A DNA stretch of 8,980 nucleotides from Lachnospiraceae bacterium UBA7598 (lineage in GTDB: Bacteria > Bacillota > Clostridia > Lachnospirales > Lachnospiraceae), in NCBI GenBank assembly GCA_002474415.1, contig DLQV01000059.1, positions 628 to 9,607 of the forward strand. The letters run 5' to 3'. Shown here piece by piece: positions 1 through 5,857 of this stretch. The notes beneath the pieces were generated by a model. The model saw only the letters and a program-made list of their open reading frames with translations, searched no databases and was not told where the DNA came from. How positions within the stretch are numbered: position 1 is the stretch's first letter; each line of letters begins with the position of its first letter. Position numbers and translations under genes: made by a program.

Positions 1-1724
1 TCCATGGTTCTGAATTTTTCAAAAATCATATCTCTTTGCACAATCATATTTTTTTCATCTGCCAGAAAAACTGCATCAGCAAGTGGTTCATACTGCTTTG
101 CATGGGAAATCATATCCCTTTTGGCTTCTTTTTTCATAAAACGCAGACTGTTTTTTTCATTTGGAAGCACCAGATACCGCAACTCCATACTCTGGCGAAT
201 TTCCTCTTTTGCAACCTCAAACATCTGCGCCCCCTCACACAATTCTCCCACACTGAAAAACAACTGCATCGAAAGTTCTTTTTCCGCCATCTGCTGTAAT
301 TCCTCTGTCATATGATACAGACTCTCTTCATACTCCTGTTCCATCACACGATAAAACAGATAAATATAATGCTCATCCTCCTGACATGAAATACATCTTG
401 AAGCGTATCTGGCATGCTTTTCAAAACTTTTTATCAGTATCCCTGTTCCGTTTTCTGCGTCTCGTCCATATACATAAATTCCAATCAGCACATAGGCATC
501 CTGAAAAAAGGCCGGATGTTCTTCTTCCACGCTCAACGGAGACATTCTTCCACGCATGAGTTCATGAAAATAATATGCAGAATTTTTTCCTTCGGAAAGT
601 TTTTCTTCATACTGCTGAAATAATTCCCGCAGCCGGCGCACCATGGCATTAAACTGATGAATCATATTGCGGATTTCAAACTGACCACCGGGTTCAATAT
701 GAACGTCCAGTTTTCCATCCTCTACTTTTCGAAGACCGGCATTTACCTCCTCAATCGGCTCTACAATACTTCGCACAAAATATCTCGAATAATACGCAAC
801 CAGCAGAAACAACACAAGCATCACAATCAGCAGGAAAACAGAAACCTGCCAGAATTCCTCGGTCAGAATCTTCGATTCCACATAATTTTCAATATACCAG
901 GTATCATCATATATTTTTACGGGTGTCCGAATACAGGTAATTCCTTTTTTCCCGAATGTCTGTTTTTTATCAACTGAAAAAATAACATTTCCTGATGCAT
1001 CTGTAATTCTGGCAATCCCCAGCCTGTTTTTCCCCGCAAGGTATGCCCGGTTATTTGTTTTTATCTGATCTGCAATCTTCGATGACTGATAAAATTCTAC
1101 CATCCGGACTTTTCTGCTGCTGTCAGTATTCACATCCGGACTGAGTACACCAATTAACACCAGCATATCCTTTTTCCCGCCAAGGAACAGTTCCCCGCTG
1201 GCATTGGTATCATAACAGCCAATATATACTTTATTCGGGTGCTGCAATGCATTCCGGTACCATAACATATTTGAAAATCTCTTTGTTCCATCCTTGATAT
1301 AATTTTTCAAATAGGTGTCTGTTCCATCTTTCATGCGAAAATACAGCGAAATAACTTCCTTGTTTGGCTCCAGATATAAATTTTCTACCCGATCCAGCTG
1401 ATTTCGGTTTTTTGTTTTTTTCTGGACATTATCAGTATCCGTTCCTGCCGCGTATTCCATTACCTCATAATTGTTTGCATAAATCATACTGGTCATGCGA
1501 AGCGACAGATTATCCACATCCGAAGTCAGCTGGGTAATTAACGTCTGCTGCATCTGGCGGATATTTTCAACCGCTTTTTGTTTAAACTGAATATTTAATA
1601 TCAGAAGCGCAACAACAAACACCACAAAAATTGGAATTCCGATACAAGTCACAAGCATCAGATAATACGTTTTTTTCAACGGTAGCTTTTTGATTTTGCG
1701 TTTCCATTCTCCGTTCCTTTTCAT
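1..1724 (-). CDS. Membrane-bound AraC/YesN-like transcriptional regulator (3' end cut by window edge)
   Basis: The frame is open without a stop from the ATG at 1724 to the left edge, giving 574 residues of an incomplete protein. Seen: a basic N-terminus, membrane helix at about 20-43, an extracellular part at about 44-288, a second helix at about 291-311 and a HAMP-like linker at about 312-365 (SIVEPIEEVNAGLRKVEDGKLD). A YesM-type histidine kinase would show an HPHFLYN-type H-box just after HAMP; none is present. Residues 405-535 instead resemble the middle region of YesN/AraC regulators, with a SVGELCEGAQMFEVAKEEIR stretch at 491-510 like their 'SxxYxxAxxAL' region. I infer a one-component sensor-regulator whose AraC helix-turn-helix lies beyond the edge, probably sensing an extracellular ligand such as a sugar or peptide. 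GAGGGA about 8 bases upstream supports ATG 1724; an in-frame ATG at 1739 lacks a ribosome site. The alternative is a degenerate sensor protein. Confidence 0.75.
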   Translation of the reverse strand, partial: MKRNGEWKRKIKKLPLKKTYYLMLVTCIGIPIFVVFVVALLILNIQFKQKAVENIRQMQQTLITQLTSDVDNLSLRMTSMIYANNYEVMEYAAGTDTDNVQKKTKNRNQLDRVENLYLEPNKEVISLYFRMKDGTDTYLKNYIKDGTKRFSNMLWYRNALQHPNKVYIGCYDTNASGELFLGGKKDMLVLIGVLSPDVNTDSSRKVRMVEFYQSSKIADQIKTNNRAYLAGKNRLGIARITDASGNVIFSVDKKQTFGKKGITCIRTPVKIYDDTWYIENYVESKILTEEFWQVSVFLLIVMLVLFLLVAYYSRYFVRSIVEPIEEVNAGLRKVEDGKLDVHIEPGGQFEIRNMIHQFNAMVRRLRELFQQYEEKLSEGKNSAYYFHELMRGRMSPLSVEEEHPAFFQDAYVLIGIYVYGRDAENGTGILIKSFEKHARYASRCISCQEDEHYIYLFYRVMEQEYEESLYHMTEELQQMAEKELSMQLFFSVGELCEGAQMFEVAKEEIRQSMELRYLVLPNEKNSLRFMKKEAKRDMISHAKQYEPLADAVFLADEKNMIVQRDMIFEKFRTM

Positions 1725-1751
1725 AACTGTTTCCCTCATTTGTTTTTTACT

Positions 1752-1779
1752 ATTATACCTCAAAAGTTTTCAAAAGCAA
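1752..1779 (-). promoter_or_regulatory. Candidate promoter of the membrane AraC-like regulator
   Basis: On the minus strand there is a perfect -10 box TATAAT at 1757-1752 and a weak -35 TTGCTT at 1779-1774, with a 16-base spacer. It lies about 28 bases upstream of the start codon at 1724, giving a short leader with the ribosome site GAGGGA. The spacer contains two copies of CTTTTGA at a 10-base period. The promoter suggests the regulator is not simply read through from the peptidase gene upstream, although no terminator is visible between the two. Confidence 0.55.
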
Positions 1780-1809
1780 CTCTCACAAACTATGGCTTCT
1801 CCTCACCAT

Positions 1810-3078
1810 TTACTCAAGCTCCGTCATTCCCCCAAGCAAAATTCCTACATTATCTTTGTATATTTTCGGAAACTGCTCCATCGGCAACGGATTTTCTCCG
1901 AGTCCCGCCTCGATGGTATATCCCGGACGGTCATAAAAATTGATAAACCAGTCTTTATATCCGGCATATCCGGATGCCGCCGGTGTTTCTTCCACCCGGT
2001 AGCCACTCACTTTGGAAAAATATTCCGCAATACGCCGGGCACCTTCCGGCTCCTCATCCAGATACTTCCAGTAAATCACTTCCCCCTGTGTGTGATAAGC
2101 CAGAACCAGTGAAAAATTATGATTTTTCGTAAAATCAAACATGGCAATACTCTCCGGAGCACTGAGCGGTGTCTGTCCCACGTAATCCCGCGGTGCCGGA
2201 CGATTATACCCCTGTTCAAATTTTATTTTCTTTGCCATATCCCATCCGGCCGGAAACTGTAGATTCAGATCCACGCCCTGGATATTTGCTTTCCAACCAT
2301 CCGGAAATGGAATATCCGGAAATCCGGACGCAATACGGACCGCACGGCGATAATAAAAGCCTTCCGTCAAAAGCCCATTTACCAGATCCACACCATCCGG
2401 ATTGACCAATGGTACAAGATACAGGGAATATTCTTCAAACAACCGCTCCGGATACAGTTCTTCATACATACGTTCGTCTGCATATGCCTCTAACAGCTGC
2501 TCTGCAAACTTTAAAAGTACCGGTGTAGTAATACTCTCATTGGCATGAAACGAAGCATTGTATCCCACTTCTACCGGACCATTTCCCAGTTGCAGAGACC
2601 ACAGTGGCGTCCCCATAACGCTTCTTCCGATCGTTCCCACCTGAAGATAGGGATAGCGCGCCATAAGCCCTTCGATGATCCATCCGGTAAGCAGGGAAGT
2701 GTATGGAATTTCCTCGGAAACCAGTGAAAAATCAAACGGTACGACAACTGTACTTCCAATCTGCACTGCCCCCGCATCCATTCCAGGATTTGCATGCATC
2801 ACTCGCTCCATCGTTGTATTATACCTTTTTGCAATGGAAAAAAAGGAATCTCCTGCTTTCACTTCATGCGTTGTATATCCACGCAAAAAGGGCAGTAGAC
2901 GGTTCCACTGTGCTTCTTTTACCGCACACGCTCCGCTGCTGCCCATTACTTTTTCCACGGCTGCACAGGTCTTTGGGTCAAAAATTCCATCCAGCATTAC
3001 CTGCTGTCCTGCACGCTGCAATGCCAGCTGCAGATATTGTACCCAGATTCCCTGATCCCCAGGATATAATTCTTTCAT
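1810..3078 (-). CDS. M14-family zinc peptidase with peptidoglycan-binding and LysM domains (gamma-D-glutamyl-DAP endopeptidase I-like)
   Basis: The 422-residue protein has three parts: a peptidoglycan-binding-1-like repeat (about 5-45, YPGDQGIWVQYLQLAL and DGIFDPKT), a LysM domain (about 71-114, HEVKAGDSFFSIAKRYNTT ... IGSTVVVP) and an M14 carboxypeptidase fold (about 125-415). Zinc ligands are visible as H178-x-x-E181 (FHANE) and H329 (AYHTQG), and the catalytic glutamate is E390 (YTIEAGLGENP). Substrate-side motifs are LVNPDGV at 223-229 and GVDLNLQFPAGW at 268-279, where pancreatic-type enzymes read DLNRNFP. This layout matches enzymes that cut the gamma-D-Glu-meso-DAP bond of peptidoglycan stem peptides, as in Bacillus sphaericus endopeptidase I, which acts in sporulation or wall recycling. 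No signal peptide is seen, so it probably works in the cytoplasm, mother cell or after lysis. AGGCAGGA lies just upstream of ATG 3078. It follows the ATPase by 60 bases and may be co-transcribed. Confidence 0.88.
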   Translation of the reverse strand: MKELYPGDQGIWVQYLQLALQRAGQQVMLDGIFDPKTCAAVEKVMGSSGACAVKEAQWNRLLPFLRGYTTHEVKAGDSFFSIAKRYNTTMERVMHANPGMDAGAVQIGSTVVVPFDFSLVSEEIPYTSLLTGWIIEGLMARYPYLQVGTIGRSVMGTPLWSLQLGNGPVEVGYNASFHANESITTPVLLKFAEQLLEAYADERMYEELYPERLFEEYSLYLVPLVNPDGVDLVNGLLTEGFYYRRAVRIASGFPDIPFPDGWKANIQGVDLNLQFPAGWDMAKKIKFEQGYNRPAPRDYVGQTPLSAPESIAMFDFTKNHNFSLVLAYHTQGEVIYWKYLDEEPEGARRIAEYFSKVSGYRVEETPAASGYAGYKDWFINFYDRPGYTIEAGLGENPLPMEQFPKIYKDNVGILLGGMTELE

Positions 3079-3104
3079 TTTGTTCCTGCCTTATTCTCAT
3101 TCTT

Positions 3105-3123
3105 TTTATTTTATGAAAATAAA
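3105..3123 (-). repeat. Short AT-only inverted repeat between ATPase and peptidase genes
   Basis: TTTATTTT and AAAATAAA form an 8-bp stem around a 3-base loop in the 60-base gap. The stem is entirely A-T and no U-run follows on the minus strand, so it is unlikely to be an efficient terminator. A TAAAAT sequence lies within it, but no -35 box sits at a proper distance. It therefore does not clearly separate the two genes into different transcription units. Confidence 0.35.
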
Positions 3124-3138
3124 GCAGTTTTGTTTCCA

Positions 3139-5259
3139 TTATGCAAATGCTTCTGTTACATTTTCTTCTGTTACTTCTTCCTTCTCATCGAGCAGATTGT
3201 TCATACTCTTTAAGCTGATCAGAAGTGTGGACGTGTTGTGAAGCAATGCCGATGTCGTCGGTGGGAATACTCCTGCCACGCCAAGAACAATCAATGAGGT
3301 ATTGATACCCACAATCAGACGGTAATTTCTGTGAATCCGCTCCATGAGGCCATTACTGATCTTCTTTAAGGTGACAAGTTCATAAAGATTATCTGCACCT
3401 ACGGTCACATCCGCGATCTCGCGCGCGATCTCAGCGCCATCGCTGATAGCAATGCCAACATCTGCTGCAGACAGGGCTGGAGAATCATTGATGCCATCAC
3501 CAACCATAACCACTTTTCTTCCGGCTTTCTTTTCCGCCTCAACAAAGCTTGCCTTATCTTCCGGCAGTACCTCAGAATGGTACTCATCCACACCGACTTT
3601 CTGCGCAATGGCAGATGCCACACGGTCGCTGTCTCCGGTCATCATAACAACCTTAGAGATTCCAAGTTGCTTTAACTGAGCCACAACTTCAACTGCCTCC
3701 GGACGAAGCGGATCTTCGATACAGATAACTGCCACAAGCACCCCGTCGATTGCCATATACAGGTGCGAATACTGTTCCGGAAGTTGTTCAAATTTTTCTT
3801 TCTGGCCTTCCGGGATCACGGCTTTCTCATCCTCAAATACGAAATGATAGCTTCCGATCACAATATGCTTTTCTCCAATCTTAGAAGAAATACCGTGTGC
3901 AACAATATACTCTACCTTAGAGTGAAGTTCCTCATGTACCAGATTCCGTTTTACCGCCTCACGCACTACAGCCTTTGCCATGGAGTGCGGGAAATGCTCC
4001 TCTAAGCATGCAGCTATACGGAGCAGTTCATCTTCGGACTGTTCATTAAATGGAACAATCTGTGCCACCGTTGGCTGGGCCTTCGTCAGCGTGCCCGTCT
4101 TGTCAAAGACGATCGTATCTGCTTCTGCCATAGCTTCCAGATACTTGCCACCCTTTACGGTAATATCATACGTACTTGCTTCCCGGATTGCAGACAGTAC
4201 GGACAATGGCATTGCAAGCTTCAGCGCACAGGAGAAGTCCACCATTAACACAGAAATTGCTTTTGTCACGTTTCTGCTGAACAGCCATACCAGACCGGTT
4301 CCCAGGAACGTATATGGCACCAGTTTGTCTGCTAAATGTTCCGCTTTTCCTTCCAGTGAAGATTTCAGTTTCTCTGATTCCTCAATCATGGCCATGATCT
4401 TTTCATACTTGCTGGAACCGTTTACTTCTTTGACACGGATGGTAATCTCACCTTCCTCAACAACCGTTCCCGCATATACCACACCATCGAGTACCTTGCG
4501 AACCGGAACGGATTCCCCGGTTAAAGATGCCTGGTTTACCATTGCCTCTCCATCCGTTACTGTTCCGTCAAACGGGATCACATTTCCCATATGAATGCGC
4601 ACTTCATCTCCGGACTTTACTTTGTCCGCGGAAACGAGTACTTCCTGTCCATCGCACATCATCCATACCTTGCTGATATTGAGTGACATGCTGCGTGCCA
4701 GATCTCCGACAGATTTCTTGTGTGTCCATTCTTCCAGTGTCTCTCCGATACCGAGCAGATACATCACAGATCCTGCGGTAGCAAAATCTCCACGGATAAT
4801 CGAAACACCAATAGCAGTTGCATCCAGTACCGGAACCTCGATCTTACCCTTAAACAACGTCTGAAGTCCTTTCCAGATATACTTTACAGACTTTACAGTT
4901 GTGATTGCTGCGCGGATGGAAAACGGAACAAACAACTTGTTGGTAAAATGCCAGAACGTCTGCTCCACCAGCTGATCCCAGTAATACTGGTTCATTTCTC
5001 TTCCGGAATTTTTGATATAGGTATCCGGAACATCCGTCTTTTCATACGAAAATGCCTTCAATACTTCAAGAATTGCATTTCTGCTTCCCTCATAACAAAT
5101 AGTCACATCTTCGGTACGATTCTGAATTTTTGCGGAAATTACAGATTCACACTGCTCCAGATAATACTGTAATGTATCTGCCTGTGCAAATGACATACGG
5201 CTCTGGATCACATGAATTCTCATTCTTCCTCTTATCTCATGTCTGATTTGAAATTTCAT
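3139..5259 (-). CDS. P1B-type heavy-metal-translocating P-type ATPase with variant FSC membrane motif
   Basis: This 706-residue membrane pump uses ATP to export a metal ion. Seen: a degenerate N-terminal HMA-like domain at about 2-70 with RGRMRIHV and no CxxC; actuator loop LTGES at 246-250; phosphorylation motif DKTGT at 386-390 (D386); TGDSDR at 541-546; and hinge VGDGINDSPAL at 586-596. Hydrophobic stretches at about 108-135, 143-173, 313-360 and 645-685 fit the usual eight-helix plan. The membrane motif that is CPC or SPC in most P1B pumps reads DFSCALKLAMP at 341-351, with serine in place of proline. The nucleotide-domain HP dipeptide reads H425-S426 (EHFPHSMAKAV). HNTSTL at 674-679 in the last helix is a possible metal site. 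The C-terminus is acidic (DEKEEVTEENVTEAFA). The metal cannot be assigned from sequence; Mn, Fe, Zn and Cu remain possible. The start at 5259 keeps the complete HMA-like domain. The ribosome site (AGCAGG) is weak; an in-frame ATG at residue 13 is preceded by AGAGGA but would cut into that domain. It lies downstream of a DUF6110-like gene, probably in one operon. Confidence 0.93.
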   Translation of the reverse strand: MKFQIRHEIRGRMRIHVIQSRMSFAQADTLQYYLEQCESVISAKIQNRTEDVTICYEGSRNAILEVLKAFSYEKTDVPDTYIKNSGREMNQYYWDQLVEQTFWHFTNKLFVPFSIRAAITTVKSVKYIWKGLQTLFKGKIEVPVLDATAIGVSIIRGDFATAGSVMYLLGIGETLEEWTHKKSVGDLARSMSLNISKVWMMCDGQEVLVSADKVKSGDEVRIHMGNVIPFDGTVTDGEAMVNQASLTGESVPVRKVLDGVVYAGTVVEEGEITIRVKEVNGSSKYEKIMAMIEESEKLKSSLEGKAEHLADKLVPYTFLGTGLVWLFSRNVTKAISVLMVDFSCALKLAMPLSVLSAIREASTYDITVKGGKYLEAMAEADTIVFDKTGTLTKAQPTVAQIVPFNEQSEDELLRIAACLEEHFPHSMAKAVVREAVKRNLVHEELHSKVEYIVAHGISSKIGEKHIVIGSYHFVFEDEKAVIPEGQKEKFEQLPEQYSHLYMAIDGVLVAVICIEDPLRPEAVEVVAQLKQLGISKVVMMTGDSDRVASAIAQKVGVDEYHSEVLPEDKASFVEAEKKAGRKVVMVGDGINDSPALSAADVGIAISDGAEIAREIADVTVGADNLYELVTLKKISNGLMERIHRNYRLIVGINTSLIVLGVAGVFPPTTSALLHNTSTLLISLKSMNNLLDEKEEVTEENVTEAFA

Positions 5260-5280
5260 ATCTATAACCTGCTTTCGATA

Positions 5281-5311
5281 AAAGAGATGTTACATGGGGT
5301 AACATCTCTTT
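5281..5311 (-). terminator. Perfect 13-bp intergenic hairpin, possible partial terminator or attenuator
   Basis: AAAGAGATGTTAC (5281-5293) and GTAACATCTCTTT (5299-5311) pair without mismatch around a 5-base loop. The hairpin sits in the 62-base gap between the stop codon of the DUF6110-like gene and the ATPase start. On the minus strand the stem ends in UUUU followed by AUCG, so the U-run is short. I infer a leaky terminator, or an RNA stem that protects the upstream message; either would give more small protein than pump. Its base is about 21 nucleotides from the ATPase start codon, so an effect on translation is also possible. Confidence 0.65.
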
Positions 5312-5321
5312 CATACGTTTT

Positions 5322-5651
5322 TTATGCCTCTGCTGTCTCTTCTGTAGTTTCTGCCTCTTCTGCAGTTGTCTCTTCGGTTACTTCCTCACCGTCGAATACT
5401 TCCGCTTCTTTTGCTGCGCGGTCTTCGTTGATCTGCTTCGCTTCTGCATAAATATCCTCTGCATTCTCCTGTACCTTTGTTGCAGTCTTTAAAACAACTT
5501 CTTTTGCACGAAGTACGGCTGCTGTACAATTTGTGTAGAGTTTCTTTGCATCCTTGCTGGAAAGGATCTTGATTCCTGCTGTACCGAACAGTACACCTGC
5601 TGCAAAAAGTCCGGTTTTCTTTACATCAAAATTTTTGAAACACTTTAACAT
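5322..5651 (-). CDS. DUF6110-like small membrane protein, probable partner of the P-type ATPase
   Basis: The start is placed at ATG 5651 because AAGGAGG lies about 9 bases upstream; a longer reading from 5681 would encode that ribosome site. The 109-residue product has one short hydrophobic helix at about 13-30 (KTGLFAAGVLFGTAGIKIL, glycine-rich with small-residue packing faces), then SSKDAKKLYTNCTAAVLRAK and an amphipathic helical stretch to about 77 (ENAEDIYAEAKQINE). The tail from about 80 to 109 is almost wholly Glu, Thr and Ala. No enzyme motif is visible. The sequence matches my recollection of DUF6110, a family of unknown function often found beside heavy-metal P-type ATPases. Here it directly precedes such a pump, 62 bases away. 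Its tail and the ATPase tail share EEVTEE. I infer a membrane-anchored accessory or regulatory subunit of the pump; a metal-buffering role for the acidic tail is possible. One cysteine (C4) is near the N-terminus and another (C42) is in the middle. Confidence 0.8.
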   Translation of the reverse strand: MLKCFKNFDVKKTGLFAAGVLFGTAGIKILSSKDAKKLYTNCTAAVLRAKEVVLKTATKVQENAEDIYAEAKQINEDRAAKEAEVFDGEEVTEETTAEEAETTEETAEA

Positions 5652-5705
5652 CGTTGTTTCCTCCTTAGTACTTATTTTCATTTTTAGTTTCCTGTTTAAG
5701 AAAAT

Positions 5706-5734
5706 ATTTTATGCTCCGATATGCAATATTGCAA
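5706..5734 (-). promoter_or_regulatory. Candidate promoter of the DUF6110-ATPase unit
   Basis: On the minus strand, TTGCAA (5734-5729) and TAAAAT (5711-5706) are separated by 17 bases, which fits a vegetative sigma-factor promoter. It lies 55 bases upstream of the chosen start codon at 5651 and after the terminator of the preceding gene. A second TATAAT occurs at 5749-5744 but has no recognisable -35 at the right distance. A TTGCAA-TA-TTGCAT repeat in and beside the -35 box could hold a regulator site. Confidence 0.55.
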
Positions 5735-5761
5735 GTACTTTTTATTATACAATTTCTGTAC

Positions 5762-5820
5762 AAAAAAGCGTATTCCACTGCCTGTTTTTGCGATAAACAA
5801 GGGGAATACGCCTCTTTTTT
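5762..5820. terminator. Bidirectional-looking intrinsic terminator
   Basis: GCGTATTCC (5768-5776) pairs with GGAATACGC (5803-5811), and an inner CCTGTTT/AAACAAGG helix with one bulge shortens the loop. Six A residues precede the stem and a T-run follows it on the plus strand, so each strand has a stem followed by Ts. It terminates the radical SAM transcript, whose stop codon is at 5858-5860, and would insulate the DUF6110-ATPase unit. Confidence 0.85.
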
Positions 5821-5857
5821 ACTTTTTATCCCAAACGCTTATTGAGAAATTTTATCA

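Noticed and set aside
1..977. Several plus-strand open frames at the left edge
   Set aside because: They lie opposite the continuous minus-strand frame of the membrane regulator, which has membrane helices and a HAMP-like linker; their low-complexity Phe/Ser/His content is typical of antisense frames.
1690..2112. Plus-strand open frame of 140 codons across the start of the regulator and the end of the peptidase
   Set aside because: It overlaps two convincing minus-strand genes, has no family resemblance and no supported start.
1900..2420. Many copies of TCCGG/CCGGA in the peptidase gene
   Set aside because: They track Pro-Asp, Ser-Gly and Pro-Glu codons in the minus-strand frame at irregular spacing, so they reflect codon use and not a repeat element.
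3980..4594. Long plus-strand open frame of 204 codons inside the ATPase
   Set aside because: It is antisense to conserved ATPase motifs, serine/threonine-rich as expected from reverse reading, and has no ribosome site or recognisable protein features.
5652..5681. Ten-codon N-terminal extension of the DUF6110-like protein from ATG 5681
   Set aside because: The extension would translate the AAGGAGG ribosome site (KEE codons) that is ideally placed for ATG 5651, and the family-like sequence begins at MLKCF.
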